This document shows positions 46,523 through 57,300 of a stretch of DNA of 64,000 nucleotides, piece after piece. This DNA comes from Myxococcales bacterium. GTDB taxonomy: Bacteria; Myxococcota_A; Polyangia; Polyangiales; Houyiibacteriaceae. Positions within the stretch are counted from its first letter, which is position 1, and each line of letters opens with the position of its first letter. The notes below the pieces were generated by a model. The model saw nothing but the letters and a program-made list of their open reading frames with translations, searched no databases and had not been told where the DNA came from. The DNA is taken from positions 62,001 through 126,000 of the forward strand of contig JAOTVB010000010.1 in NCBI GenBank assembly GCA_029863605.1, read 5' to 3'. Both the position numbers and the translations under genes were made by a program.

Positions 46523-49500
46523 ATGTTCGAGCCCGTGTCTCCCCAGGTTTCGTTCCCCGAGCTCGACGCGATCCATCTCGCGTTTTGGGAGGACACCCGC
46601 ATTTTCGAAAAGACCCTCGAGGGCGGCGCCGACAAGCCCCCGTTCATCTTCTACGAGGGGCCTCCAACGGCGAACGGCATGCCCCACCCCGGACACGTCA
46701 TGACCCGCGTCATGAAGGACGTGTTTCTTCGCTACCGCACGATGGGTGGCTACTACGTGCCGCGCCGCGCCGGGTGGGACACACATGGGCTGCCGGTCGA
46801 GGTCGAGGTCGAAAAGGCACTCGGGATCAGCGGCCGCGACGCGATTCAAGCCTACGGGGTCGAAGCCTTCAGCAGGCAATGCATCGACTCGGTGTTCAAG
46901 TACATCGACGAGTGGCAGGAGATGACCCGTCGCATCGGGTTTTGGCTTGACTTCGACGACGCGTACGTGACCTTCCACAAGTCTTACGTCGAGAGCGTCT
47001 GGTGGGCGCTGTCCGAGATGTTCGAAAAGGGCCTTCTCTATCAGGGCTACAAGGTCGTTTGGTGGTGGCCACAGGGCGGCACGGCTCTTTCTGCTGGCGA
47101 GGTCGGCCAGGGCTACAAGACCATCGACGATCCCTCGGTGATGATTCGTTTTCCTGTCGTCGACGAGGACAACACCTCGTTTCTCGCCTGGACGACGACC
47201 CCCTGGACCCTTCCCTCCAACATCGCCCTCGCGGTCGACCCCGAAACCTCATACGCGACGGTGGAGGTCGAAGGCGAGCACCTGATCGTGGCCGAAGCCC
47301 TGGTCGAAAAGGTGCTGGGCGAAGAGGTCACCGTCGTCGCGAAGCGCAAGGGCTCGGAGCTCGTCGGGATGCGGTACGAGCCGCCCTTCCGATACGCCGA
47401 GCCCGAAGGAGGCCCCGCGTGGGAGGTGGTCGAGGCAGACTTCGTGTCGCTCGACAGCGGCACTGGCCTCGTTCACTTGGCCCCCGCCTTTGGCGAGGAC
47501 GACTTCCGCGTCTGCAAGGACAAAGGGATGGGCTTTTTGCAACTGATGAACCCAGACGGCACGTTTCCAGCAACCGTGACCGATTTTGCGGGGCGGTTTT
47601 GCAAAGAGGCGGACCGAGACATCATTCGGAACCTTCGATCGCGTGGATTGCTTTTCAAGGAAGAGGTTTACCGACACGACTACCCGTTTTGTTGGCGCGC
47701 GATGGATGACCCGCTCATTCAGTATGCGCGACGCTCATGGTTCATCCGCACGACCCAAGAGATCGAGCGCGTCAAGGAGAACAACCGGGCCATCCACTGG
47801 GAGCCCGAGCACATCAAGACCGGGCGCATGGGGCAGTTCCTCGAAGGCAATGTCGATTGGGCGCTGTCGCGCGAGCGTTTCTGGGGGACGCCGCTTCCGA
47901 TCTGGGTGAACGACGAGACAGGCGCCGTCGAGTCGGTGGGTTCCGTCGCCGAGATCCTCGAGCGCAATCCGAAGGCGTTTGGGCATTTCGAAAAGGCCAA
48001 AGCCAAGGACCCGTCCCTTCAAGATCACTTGATGGTGCACAAGCCGTGGGTGGACGAGGTGACCTGGGTCAAGAACGGCGAGCCCGGGGTCTACCGGCGG
48101 GTGCCCGAGGTCATCGATTGTTGGTTCGATTCGGGGTGCATGCCCTTTGCGCAGTGGGGGTACCCGCACCGGGGCCAGGACGAGTTTCAACGCTCCTTCC
48201 CGGCGGACTTCATCACCGAGGCCGTCGACCAGACGCGCGGCTGGTTCTACTCGCTGATGACGATCAGCACCCTGATGTTTCCAGCGCAAGAGGTGCCCCA
48301 CCCCTTCAAGAACTGTGTGGTGATGGGGATCATCACCGACGAAAAAGGAAAGAAGCTCAGCAAGCGCGACAAGAACTACACCGACCCCCTGGTGCTCATG
48401 GATCGGGTTGGCGCCGATGCCGTGCGCTGGGCGCTCTACGCAGGAACCGTACCGGGGCAGAACACCCGCTTCTTCGACGCCGCGGCGACCGACGCGGTCC
48501 GCGAGTTCCTGCTCAAGATTTGGAATGTCTATAGCTTCTTCGTCACCTACGCGAATATCGACGCCTGGACGCCGACCGCCGACCGGCCTCCACTTTCCGA
48601 GCGTTCGGACATGGATCGCTGGCTGCTCGCAAAGCTCGACGCCACCGTGCGGGCGGTCCGGCGCGAGCTCGATGACTATAAGAGCCACATGGCGGTTCGG
48701 CACTTGCTTACGTTCGTCGATGGCCTGTCGAATTGGTATGTGCGGCGAAGTCGTGCGCGGTTTTGGGCCGCCGACGACAGCGCGGACAAACGTGCGGCGT
48801 TCAGCACGCTCTATGAGGCGCTCGTCGATTTGATCAAGCTCACTGCTCCGTTCACGCCTTTCATGACCGAGACGCTCTTTCAGAATTTGGTGCGCAACAA
48901 CGATCCTTCCGCCCCCGAATCGGTGCACCTAGCCTCGTTCCCCGAGCCCGATGATGCGCGGGTGGACGACGCGCTCCGCCACACGGTCGAACAGGTCCGC
49001 AATGTGGTCAACCTGGGCCAGCGGGTCCGCAACGAGAACAAGCTCAAGGTTCGCCAGCCTCTGGCCGAAGCGATCGTCGTGGTGGCCGACGATGGCGAGC
49101 GCGCCGCGATCGATGGCTTTTCGGACGCGATTCGTGAGGAGCTCAACGTGCGATCCCTTGGGTTCACACAGGAGCCCGAAAAGTATGTCGAGTTCGAGCT
49201 CGTGCCGAACTTCCGCGTGCTCGGCCCAAAGCTCGGCAAGCAAGTCCCGGCATGCAAGAAGGCACTCGCAGAGTCCGATGGCTCGGAGCTCTACGCCGAG
49301 ATGGAGGCCAATCAAAAGATCCGGGTCGAGCTTCCCGATGGCCCGATCGAGCTCACCCCCGACGAGGTCGAGGTTCGGCTCACCGCCCGCGAAGACTTCG
49401 CTGCCGCCTCGGGTGCTGGCCAAGTTGTGGTTCTCGACACCCGAATCGACGACGACCTCCGCCGCGAGGGCATGGCGCGCGAGGTGATCAACCGCATTCA

Positions 49501-49723
49501 ACGTGCGCGAAAGGCGATGGACCTCCCCTACGAGGCCCGCATCGAAGTCAGCTGGAAGGCCGACGGCGAAGTCGCACAGGCGATCGAGGAGCACGCCGAG
49601 CGCATCGCCGGCGAAACCTTGGCCACCCGCTTCGAGTCCGGCGACGCCAAGGGCGCCACCGTCGAAGAAACCGAGATCGAAGGAACGACGCTCCGGCTCG
49701 GGATCACCACGGCCCCAGCCTGA
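46523..49723 (+). CDS. ileS: Isoleucine--tRNA ligase, type II
   Basis: A 1066-aa class I synthetase. The HIGH motif is [11 protein letters not shown] (48-58) and the KMSKS loop is [10 protein letters not shown]. Length, the HIGH variant and the lack of a C-terminal Cys4 zinc finger fit the longer type II (eukaryote-like) IleRS, which in known bacteria is less sensitive to mupirocin. [34 protein letters not shown] (editing domain) and RGWFYSLM are also seen. ATG 46523 is chosen; GTGs at 46505 and 46517 are possible. Confidence 0.95.
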   Translation: MFEPVSPQVSFPELDAIHLAFWEDTRIFEKTLEGGADKPPFIFYEGPPTANGMPHPGHVMTRVMKDVFLRYRTMGGYYVPRRAGWDTHGLPVEVEVEKALGISGRDAIQAYGVEAFSRQCIDSVFKYIDEWQEMTRRIGFWLDFDDAYVTFHKSYVESVWWALSEMFEKGLLYQGYKVVWWWPQGGTALSAGEVGQGYKTIDDPSVMIRFPVVDEDNTSFLAWTTTPWTLPSNIALAVDPETSYATVEVEGEHLIVAEALVEKVLGEEVTVVAKRKGSELVGMRYEPPFRYAEPEGGPAWEVVEADFVSLDSGTGLVHLAPAFGEDDFRVCKDKGMGFLQLMNPDGTFPATVTDFAGRFCKEADRDIIRNLRSRGLLFKEEVYRHDYPFCWRAMDDPLIQYARRSWFIRTTQEIERVKENNRAIHWEPEHIKTGRMGQFLEGNVDWALSRERFWGTPLPIWVNDETGAVESVGSVAEILERNPKAFGHFEKAKAKDPSLQDHLMVHKPWVDEVTWVKNGEPGVYRRVPEVIDCWFDSGCMPFAQWGYPHRGQDEFQRSFPADFITEAVDQTRGWFYSLMTISTLMFPAQEVPHPFKNCVVMGIITDEKGKKLSKRDKNYTDPLVLMDRVGADAVRWALYAGTVPGQNTRFFDAAATDAVREFLLKIWNVYSFFVTYANIDAWTPTADRPPLSERSDMDRWLLAKLDATVRAVRRELDDYKSHMAVRHLLTFVDGLSNWYVRRSRARFWAADDSADKRAAFSTLYEALVDLIKLTAPFTPFMTETLFQNLVRNNDPSAPESVHLASFPEPDDARVDDALRHTVEQVRNVVNLGQRVRNENKLKVRQPLAEAIVVVADDGERAAIDGFSDAIREELNVRSLGFTQEPEKYVEFELVPNFRVLGPKLGKQVPACKKALAESDGSELYAEMEANQKIRVELPDGPIELTPDEVEVRLTAREDFAAASGAGQVVVLDTRIDDDLRREGMAREVINRIQRARKAMDLPYEARIEVSWKADGEVAQAIEEHAERIAGETLATRFESGDAKGATVEETEIEGTTLRLGITTAPA

Positions 49724-49727
49724 CACT

Positions 49728-49744
49728 GACGCTACGTTAGCGTC
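49728..49744 (+). terminator. Hairpin after ileS
   Basis: GACGCTA and TAGCGTC form a perfect 7-bp stem with a 3-base loop, 4 bp after the ileS stop. No T-run follows. Confidence 0.45.
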
Positions 49745-49840
49745 GGCTCGGGGCAACTGGGCGCCCGATCATGCCGCCAATGCGAAAGAGGGAAATCGCG
49801 TTCCAGTCGCGTGCAGCTGGCGTTGCGGTGAGGCACGGGT

Positions 49841-49856
49841 TTCACAGCGCTGTGAA
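49841..49856. promoter_or_regulatory. Perfect 16-bp palindrome, operator candidate
   Basis: TTCACAGCGCTGTGAA is fully self-complementary. It lies in the 285-bp gap between ileS and a Cys-rich lipoprotein gene. It is not a parS (TGTTTCACGTGAAACA) sequence. The rest of the gap holds no supported gene. Confidence 0.45.
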
Positions 49857-50008
49857 GGCGAAGACACACCACGGTGGGACACAACGCAGCCCTCTGACGT
49901 GGCTGCTCGCGCTGGTGCTCCTCGGCGTGATTCGACCTTGGCAATCACGCTCGAGAGTGAGGCTCACAGACCGATGACCGGTTTGCCCTCGCGTGATAGA
50001 CTGCCTTG

Positions 50009-50551
50009 ATGCGCGTCCTCAGTCGATGTCTCATCGTCGCTGCCGGGCTCACCATCATCGGTTGCGCCAGCTCAGAGTCCGGCGCCAACGCGAAGCTTCA
50101 ATGCGGATGCGTTCGCAACAGCTTTGATGAAGGGTTCCTCGACCGCACGCTGCCCGATGGAACGGCGTGCACGAACGCTGCGGTGGGCGGATGCAGTTGC
50201 CTCGCGAGCGAGTGCCAAAATTTCTGCGCATTCGACATGTGTCAGCCCGAGTGCGAGACCAACGAAGACTGCAACGCCGAGAACTTCGAGTGCAACGGGC
50301 TCGTCGACGCCGAGTTCGGAAGCCTCGGGATGTTCTGCGAGTTCGTCGCGCCTTGCCCCGAAGGTACGACGGGCTGCCCCTGCGGCCCGGGCGGCGCATG
50401 CAGCGCTTTCGGTGATCGACTGGAGGCGTTTTGTGATAGCGAGAACATCTGTCGCGTCAACGACCTCTGCACTTCCGGATGTCGCCAAGGAAGCGTGTGC
50501 TGCGGCGGCGCACTCTGCAGTGGGGACTGCATCGGCACGCCTTGCTGCTAG
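50009..50551 (+). CDS. Cys-rich lipoprotein
   Basis: A 180-aa exported protein with a signal peptide ending TIIGC, a good lipobox (Cys19). The mature chain holds 27 Cys in about 162 residues (GGCSCLASECQNFCAFDMC, PCPEGTTGCPC, SVCCGGALCSGDCIGTPCC), spaced like disulfide-rich modules seen in many myxobacterial surface proteins. No catalytic motif is visible. Two further membrane protein genes follow on the same strand, 15 bp away. Confidence 0.72.
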   Translation: MRVLSRCLIVAAGLTIIGCASSESGANAKLQCGCVRNSFDEGFLDRTLPDGTACTNAAVGGCSCLASECQNFCAFDMCQPECETNEDCNAENFECNGLVDAEFGSLGMFCEFVAPCPEGTTGCPCGPGGACSAFGDRLEAFCDSENICRVNDLCTSGCRQGSVCCGGALCSGDCIGTPCC

Positions 50552-50566
50552 TCAAATGAGGGGATC

Positions 50567-51700
50567 GTGAGCTTGAACCGTCGGCTGGAGGCGTGGATTC
50601 GCGCTGGAATCATCGACGAGGGTACCTCGGACCGGATCCGTGCGTTTGAAGAGGCCCGCAAGCGACCGACGGCCCTCTACGCGCTCGTCGGCCTCGGGGC
50701 GCTGGCGATCGGGATCGGGTTCGTCGCGATCGTCGCCGCCAACTGGGATGCCATCCCATCGGCGGTCAAGCTCGGTGTCGATCTGCTCATCGGAGTTGCA
50801 TTGGCGTTCGGCATCGAGCGCTTGCTCCGGCGCGATGAAGGCTGGAGCGCCGAAGGCCTGGTGATCGTCTACTACCTCTTCGTCCTCGCTTCGATCGGGC
50901 TCATCGGACAGGTTTACCAACTCGGCTCGCCCCTCCGCGTTGCCCTCGGCGTTTGGTCGCTCGCGACCTTGCCGCTGCTGTTTCTTGCGCGAAGTCGTTT
51001 CGCCGGTGGGCTTTGGGCGGCGGGCCTGATCACGACCTACGTGGCCAATGCGTACGAATGGATCGAGCTTGCCAAGGACGCAGACCGCCCCGATCTATCG
51101 GTGTCGCTCGGCGTCGCGCTGCCAGTCCTGATCTTCGGGTTGAGTTGGGTGCTTCGTCGATCGAGCGACAAGGTCTCTCGAACGTTTCAAGAGGTTGCCT
51201 GGGTTGTCCTGGCCGTCGGCGCCTTCGCCGGGAGCTTCACTTGGTATGTGAGGATCCAGCCCGAACATCTCGTCACCTGGGGTGCCGGGGTCACTATCGT
51301 CCTCGTCGCGGTGCCCATCCTATTTGGAAGAGCCCTGTTCGGGAAACGCTCGGTTCTAGCTTCTGCGACCCTCGTTGTGGTCGTGATCACACTCCTGCTG
51401 CCCCTCGTCATGACGCACGGAAGTCTCAGGCTCGTCGGCGGTCTCGTGGGCCTTGCAGTTCTTGGGTTCTTCGCGTTTGCAGCGTACTCGATCGGCCACC
51501 ATGCGGCGTTCAGTATTCTGACGGCGGCGATAGGAATCCGAATGGTGACCATTTACTTCGAGGTTTTCGGCTCGTTGATGAGCACCGGACTTGGCATGGT
51601 CACGGGTGGTGTGCTCACCCTGTTGATCGCGTGGCTCTGGGCCCGCACGTCGTCGAGGCTCAAAGACACGTTTGACGTGGAGAAGGCCCATGCCCAATAA
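50567..51700 (+). CDS. DUF2157 membrane protein
   Basis: A 377-aa protein with a short cytoplasmic N-terminal helix pair (LNRRLEAWIRAGIIDEG) and about nine membrane helices. The segment ERLLRRDEGWSAEGLVIVYYL and IGQVYQLGSPLRVALG matches the DUF2157 N-terminal signature. GTG start preceded by GAGGGG. It overlaps the next gene by 11 bp. DUF2157 proteins are usually next to a GDYXXLXY protein, as here. The molecular function of the pair is not known. Confidence 0.85.
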   Translation: MSLNRRLEAWIRAGIIDEGTSDRIRAFEEARKRPTALYALVGLGALAIGIGFVAIVAANWDAIPSAVKLGVDLLIGVALAFGIERLLRRDEGWSAEGLVIVYYLFVLASIGLIGQVYQLGSPLRVALGVWSLATLPLLFLARSRFAGGLWAAGLITTYVANAYEWIELAKDADRPDLSVSLGVALPVLIFGLSWVLRRSSDKVSRTFQEVAWVVLAVGAFAGSFTWYVRIQPEHLVTWGAGVTIVLVAVPILFGRALFGKRSVLASATLVVVVITLLLPLVMTHGSLRLVGGLVGLAVLGFFAFAAYSIGHHAAFSILTAAIGIRMVTIYFEVFGSLMSTGLGMVTGGVLTLLIAWLWARTSSRLKDTFDVEKAHAQ

Positions 51701-52184
51701 GGCCTGGCGTTGGTTTGCCCTCGTGCTCCCGCTCTTGGTGCTGGGCGTAGGCATCGTGCGCGGCGAACACGCGATTCGGACGGGCGAGCCATGGCGCTTC
51801 GATATCGGCGGCTACGATCCGCGAGACCTTTTGCGTGGGCACTACCTGCTCTTTCGCGTAGAGCTGCAGCTGGGAGAGCCCCATGACGAAGTCGCCGAGG
51901 GAGCGGAATGTGCCTGCCTCGAGCGAACCCCCGACGACGCGGCACCGATTCTTCGCCCGGCCTCCTGTTCGTTCGCGCGGGCGAGCTGCGACAGCTTCGT
52001 TGTCCGCGGCGAGCTCGAAAAGCTCGACCGATTCTACATTCCCGAGGCAAGGGCACGAGAGCTCGAGAAAATCCTACAAGACGCCGCCGCGCGTGATGCC
52101 GCGCAAATCCTAGTCAGAATCAACCGCAATGGAACCCCCACGCTGGTCGACCTCCTCGTAGACGGCACCCCGATCGGCCAGTAG
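51690..52184 (+). CDS. GDYXXLXY-domain membrane protein
   Basis: A 164-aa protein with one N-terminal membrane helix (WRWFALVLPLLVLGVGIVRG) and a soluble outer domain. YDPRDLLRGHYLLFRVEL is a variant of the GDYxxLxY motif (GHY instead of GDY). Cys pairs (CACLE, CSFARASCDS) may form disulfides. ATG 51690 has GGAGAAGG 4 bp upstream and overlaps the DUF2157 gene by 11 bp. The two proteins are a known neighbour pair and probably act together at the membrane. Confidence 0.82.
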   Translation: MPNKAWRWFALVLPLLVLGVGIVRGEHAIRTGEPWRFDIGGYDPRDLLRGHYLLFRVELQLGEPHDEVAEGAECACLERTPDDAAPILRPASCSFARASCDSFVVRGELEKLDRFYIPEARARELEKILQDAAARDAAQILVRINRNGTPTLVDLLVDGTPIGQ

Positions 52185-52190
52185 CGGTGA

Positions 52191-53093
52191 CTATCCCCTT
52201 TGCCAGCGGGTCCAAAGGACGGCGACTAGCGCTAGCGCGGCGATTCCGAGGGCCTGGGACGTGCTGAGGCCTAGAAGCTCTCCGCGTTCGTCCGCGCGCC
52301 AGAACTCCAGCACGAACCGCAGGATCGCGTACAAGCCGAGGAAGGCGAGCATCACTTGGCCTTGGAACTTCTTTCTCGGACGGAGCCAGAGCAGGTACGC
52401 CGCGATCAGGGCGCAACCGATCGCTTCGTAGAGTTGGGTCGGGTGGACCGGGAGCGACTCGAGTCCCGGCTGTGGCAGCAACCCGGCACGCCATTGCGAT
52501 TCGCTTGCCGGCGAAAACGCGGGGAAGCGCAGGCCGAGGGCTCCGTCGGTGTGCGTGCCGAAGCAGCAGCCGCCGAGGAAGCAGCCGATGCGACCGAAGA
52601 TCAGACCGACACAGATGCCGATTCCGGCGATGTCCACGCCCTTGCGTAGCGGGACTCCCTCGCGCTTCACGAACCAAACGCCGAAGACCGACGCGGCGAT
52701 CAGGCCGCCATAATAGGCAAGCCCCCCTCGCCAAAACGCTGCCCATGCCAAGCAGTCGCGCTCCGCGGGTTGGCAAACCTGTCGAACCGGGTCCCAGATC
52801 GCCTCGGCTTCGCGACACTGTGCGGCGGTGATCTCCCAGGCTACGCGAGTCGGATCGGTACATAGATGCACGTAGTCCCAGAAGTAACCGTCTGCGAAGA
52901 CGTGAAGCGCACGAGCGCCGAGCACGCCGAAGATCACGGAGAAGAGCCCGAGGTCGATGAAGGTGTTCGGGTCGATTCCCTCTTGCTTGGCGAGGCGCGC
53001 GCAAAGCCAAGTTGCGACCGCAAAGCCGACCAGGAGCATCGTGAAGTATGCCGGAATGGGCTCTCCGAAGATCTCCGCGAGAGTCGGAAACAT
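52191..53093 (-). CDS. lgt: Prolipoprotein diacylglyceryl transferase Lgt
   Basis: A 300-aa inner-membrane enzyme that adds diacylglycerol to the lipobox Cys. GRIGCFLGGCCFG (the Lgt signature) and HPTQLYEAIG are seen, with about seven helices. A periplasmic loop at about 75-115 carries four extra Cys (CTDPTRVAWEITAAQC, QVCQPAERDC), which is unlike E. coli Lgt. It stands 24 bp downstream of lspA, so both lipoprotein maturation enzymes are co-transcribed. Confidence 0.95.
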   Translation of the reverse strand: MFPTLAEIFGEPIPAYFTMLLVGFAVATWLCARLAKQEGIDPNTFIDLGLFSVIFGVLGARALHVFADGYFWDYVHLCTDPTRVAWEITAAQCREAEAIWDPVRQVCQPAERDCLAWAAFWRGGLAYYGGLIAASVFGVWFVKREGVPLRKGVDIAGIGICVGLIFGRIGCFLGGCCFGTHTDGALGLRFPAFSPASESQWRAGLLPQPGLESLPVHPTQLYEAIGCALIAAYLLWLRPRKKFQGQVMLAFLGLYAILRFVLEFWRADERGELLGLSTSQALGIAALALVAVLWTRWQRG

Positions 53094-53117
53094 TCAGCGC
53101 GAGCCTAGCACGAGCAT

Positions 53118-53774
53118 CTACTTGGCTGGTTGTGCGGCTCGTTCACGTTCGCGCCTTCCGTCGATGAAGCCGTCGATCAGAATCAAGGCGACACCGATCG
53201 TAATCCAGGCGTCGGCAATGTTGAACGTCGGGTAGGCCCACCGGTCGTTCAGATGGAAGCGTATGAAGTCGACGACGTATCCGAATCGTACGCGGTCGAC
53301 GAAGTTGCCGATCGCGCCCCCAACGATCAAGGGAACACTCCACGCGAAGAGCCTCCCACCGCGACCTCCAGCAAACATCCAAAGAAGCAAGACGACCGCC
53401 CCCACGGCGGCGAAGTAGAAAACCCCTTTGCGGACCATAGAGGGCATGTCCCGCATGAAGCCAAATGCAGCGCCGCAATTTTCGGCGTATCGGAATTCGA
53501 GATAGCCATCGACCAGCACCACGGGCGGACGCTGGGTTCTCTGCTGGCGGATGTGACCGTATTCATCGGGCTCGCAGGCCGGGTCTGACGCGTGCGCCGA
53601 CGGCTGGGAGAGGCGGTCCAGAGCCCAGTGCTTGGTACCCAGATCAATGCCGGCAAGAACCGCGGTCGCGATCAGGCAGAGTAACAGGGCCTTCCGAGAA
53701 CGAGGAGCGCGAGACACGGCGCCGGACTCTAACAGTCCGATCTCGCCCGTCAAATTCGGCCTTTCGCCTGTCAT
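53118..53774 (-). CDS. lspA: Lipoprotein signal peptidase LspA
   Basis: A 218-aa inner-membrane aspartic protease that removes the signal peptide after Lgt. ENCGAAFGF, VVDFIRFHL and FNIADAWITIG contain the conserved segments, with the two catalytic Asp in VVDFI and FNIAD. LspA is usually 160-170 aa; here an N-terminal extension of about 30 and an insertion of about 40 residues (HASDPACEPDEYGHIRQQRT) lie before the NCGAAFG loop. ATG 53774 overlaps the DUF2062 stop by 4 bp and is preferred to a far upstream start. Confidence 0.93.
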   Translation of the reverse strand: MTGERPNLTGEIGLLESGAVSRAPRSRKALLLCLIATAVLAGIDLGTKHWALDRLSQPSAHASDPACEPDEYGHIRQQRTQRPPVVLVDGYLEFRYAENCGAAFGFMRDMPSMVRKGVFYFAAVGAVVLLLWMFAGGRGGRLFAWSVPLIVGGAIGNFVDRVRFGYVVDFIRFHLNDRWAYPTFNIADAWITIGVALILIDGFIDGRRERERAAQPAK

Positions 53775-54343
53775 TCTTTCGAAGATGTCGCCGCCCCGTG
53801 CGCAAGCCGCCGCCCTTCGCGCAGATGCCGAAATGCGTTGATGCCCCATCGCGTCGCAAAGTAGAGAGGAATGCCGGTCAGCAGCCCGAAGATGAAGCCT
53901 CCCAACCAAAGCTCGTCGCCGGTGCTGAGCAATACCCGGCCGGCGTCCATCCAGAAATCGCGGTTGAAAAGGGGTTCGAGCCCCGTCTCCTTCAGGGCGT
54001 GGCCAGTCTTTCCGAGCCATGCCTCGATGGTGTCTTCCGTCACCAAGCTCCCGCCGTCTTCGGGATGCAAGATCGTCTCACCCACGCTCCAAGTCGTGTA
54101 GTAGAGCGGCACCGCCGTGAAAGGATTGCTGATGAAGAGGATCGGAATGCCAGACACTTTGTTCGCACCTAGCAGGGTCGCAACGAGCAGGTAGAAGATG
54201 ATCTGAAGCCCCAAGGTCGGTGTGAATGCGATCATCGCGCCGATGAAGACGCCCCAGGCAATGCGATGCGGCGTGTCATCGAGGTGCAAGATGTTGTGAA
54301 AGACGAGCTGCTGCAGGCGTCGCCAAAGCTCGGTCGCATTCAT
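53771..54343 (-). CDS. DUF2062 membrane protein
   Basis: A 190-aa protein with two or three membrane helices. The DUF2062 pattern is clear: PHRIAWGVFIGAMIAFTPTLGLQIIFYLLVATLLGANK and PILFISNPFTAVPLYYTTWSVG. The function is unknown; the family is often found near glycosyltransferase or lipid genes. It overlaps the 5-oxoprolinase-like gene and lspA by 4 bp each. Confidence 0.85.
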   Translation of the reverse strand: MNATELWRRLQQLVFHNILHLDDTPHRIAWGVFIGAMIAFTPTLGLQIIFYLLVATLLGANKVSGIPILFISNPFTAVPLYYTTWSVGETILHPEDGGSLVTEDTIEAWLGKTGHALKETGLEPLFNRDFWMDAGRVLLSTGDELWLGGFIFGLLTGIPLYFATRWGINAFRHLREGRRLAHGAATSSKE

Positions 54344-57300
54344 TCCGCTTCACCCCAGCCACCACCGCCCGGCGTTTCGATGCGCAGCACGTCCCCTGGT
54401 GAAACCTCGATCGATACCCGATGTGGGAGCTCTGTGCCGTTCAAAAGATTCATGCCTGCGGCCCCGGGGCCGCCGCCGCGCATACCATAGGGCCGGGTCA
54501 CGCGCCGCTCGGAGAGCACCGAAACACGCATCGGAGCGAGGAACTCCAATTCGCGGACGAGCCCGTCGCCACCCGGATGCAACCCCTCCCCGCCCGAGCC
54601 CTCGCGAAGCTCGAAGCGCCGAATCCGGACCGGAAAGCGGGTTTCGAGTACCTCGGGGTCGGTGCACTTCGAGTTGGTCATATGGGTATGCACTCCCGAG
54701 GCGCCAGCGCGATTCGCAGTAGCTCCCGCCCCGCCGCCCAGGGTCTCGTAGTACGCGAGCTGATCGTCGCCGAAAGTAAGGTTGTTCATGGTGCCCTGGC
54801 TTGCGGCGGCGAGACCGAGTGCCCCGAAAAGTACATCCACGATGCGTTGCGAGGTTTCGACATTGCCGGCCGCGACCGCGCGCCAAGGCTCAGGGGCGAG
54901 AAGCGAGCCTTCGGGGATTCGGATCGTGACCGGGCGCAGGCACCCGCTGTTGAGTGGGATCGGCTTGCCGACGAGGACGCGCAACACGTAGAGCACCGCA
55001 GCGACCGTGACCGCTTTGGGCGTGTTGAGATTGCTGTCGACTGCCGAGTCGGTCCCTTCGAAGTCAATTTCCATCGAGCGGCCGCGGACCGTCACCCGCA
55101 CCGCGATGCGCGTGCCGTCGTCGAGGCGATCTTGGAACGCATGGACTCCGTCGTCGAGTCCCTCGATCGCGGCAGCGGTGAGATCGGCCGCGTTGTCTTG
55201 GATGTGTTGCATGTACGCTGCAACGACCTTCAGGCCGTATCGATCGAGAAGATCCGCGAGAAGTTGCACGCCTTTTTCATTGGCTGCGATTTGGGCCTGT
55301 AGGTCCGCCAGGTTCTCGTCAGGCCTGCGCGCGGGATGCATGCCGGTCGTCAACACTTGGGCGAGCAGCACCTCGTCGAGCTTGCCGTCCTCGACGATTC
55401 TGAGGTTCCGAAAAATGACTCCCTCCTCGTCGAGACGCGTCGAGAAAGGCGGCATCGACCCGGGAGTCAATCCTCCGACATCCGCGTGATGACCCCGGGA
55501 TGCCACGACGAATCGAAGACGACCGGCCTCGTCGTGCGCTGGCGTCACGACCGTGATGTCCGGCAGGTGGGACCCCCCCGCGGCCGGGTCGTTCGTGACA
55601 TAGACATCGCCCGGGCGCGTGCTTGGATGGGCTGAGAGCACGGCCCGTACCGATTCCCCCATGGCGCCGAGATGCACCGGGATGTGCGGCGCGTTCGCCA
55701 CGAGGCCGCCATCCGCATCGAAGACGGCACATGAAAAGTCCAACCGGTCGCGGATGTTCGTGCTCAGCGCAGTACGCTGGAGCACCACCCCCATCTGTTC
55801 GGCAATCGATTTGAACTGGTTGTTGAAGACCTCGAGAAGCACGGGATCGACGTGCGTGTGGGCCGCTTCGTCGTGTCCCTCGGCGCTCATGTCTCGCAAA
55901 ACCAGATAGTCGCGAGGGTCCCGCACCCCGACGAAGCCCGCTTCGATCACGACTGTACCGGTCTCGCCGAGCACCAGGGCGGGCCCCGGGACCTCCGTGT
56001 CTATCGGAACGTTCTCTCGCTTGTAGACCGGCGCCTCGACCATGACGTCACCGGACCACAGGGTCGTGGTGCGTTCGGGCTGGCCGCTTCCCGGTTCGAC
56101 GCTCGGCAGCGAGGGCTTTTGACCCGAGAGCTCGACCCGCACGCGCAATGTCGCGGCTTCGATGGAATGCTCCGGTCGCGTGTATCCGAACTCCAGGCGA
56201 TGCCTCGCCTCGAAGGCCCTGCGCATTTCGATCGGTTCAGCCAGCTCGACGGTCAGCGCCGTCTCGGTGCCTCGATATCGAAGTGCGACCCGTCGGTTGA
56301 ATGTCCATCGTGAGTCGGCGCCCGCATCCCGTGCAAGCGCGGCCCGGCCTGCGGTCTCGAGCTCTTGAAATGAGCTCTCCCAACCGGAGACGGTGACGGC
56401 CTCGAGCTCGACGCGGCCCGCGTCGCGCTCTCCATGCCATTCGAAGTTGGCGACCCCCATTCCGAACGCGGAAAGCGCGCCGGCGTATGGATGGAACACG
56501 AGTTTCCGAATCCCCAAACGCCGCGCCACCCAGCAGGCGTATTGTCCTCCGGCACCGCCGAACACGATCATGGCGTGCGTGCGCACATCGTGACCGCGGC
56601 CGACCGAGACTTTTTGAATCGCGGCCGCCATGTTCTCGACGGCAATGCGCAGGAATCCGCATGCGACTTCCACTGGGCTCTTTGCCATTCCCAGCGCAGC
56701 CAAGGTTTCGGCGATTTGTTGCAGTTTGTCTCGTGCGCGCGCGTCCTCGAGTGCAAACGGGAATCGATCCGGTGCGATCCGTCCGAGGCACAGGGACACA
56801 TCGGTCAGGGTTAATTCTTCCGCCTCGGGGTGGCCGTAGCAAAGGGGGCCTGGGTTCGCGCCGGCGCTCGCCGGTCCGACGATCATTCGTTGACCCTCGA
56901 GGGCACAGATCGACCCGCCACCAGCGGCAACGGTGTGGAGCTCGATCATCGGCGCCCGAATCCGAATCCCAGCGATTTGGGTCTCGAACACGCGGATCAC
57001 CTCCCCTCCGTAACGAGACACGTCGGTCGATGTGCCCCCCATGTCGAACCCGATCACTTCGCCGAGGTCGAGCTCGTCGGCCACCGCCCCCGTGGCGACT
57101 GCCCCCGCGGCCGGTCCCGAGAGCACCGCGTTGCGGCCGATGAAGTGCGATGCGTCCACCAGGCCTCCGTTGCTCTGCATCATTCGCAAGCGGCCCGAAC
57201 CAACTTGCTGCTCGAGTTTGTCCATGTACTGCGTGAGAAGGGGCGTGAGGTACGCGTTGGCGGTCGTCGTGTCGGTTCGACCGAGGAGCCCGAGCTCATT

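Noticed and set aside
47735-48928. 397-codon open frame on the minus strand
   Set aside because: It is antisense to ileS with no protein-like features.
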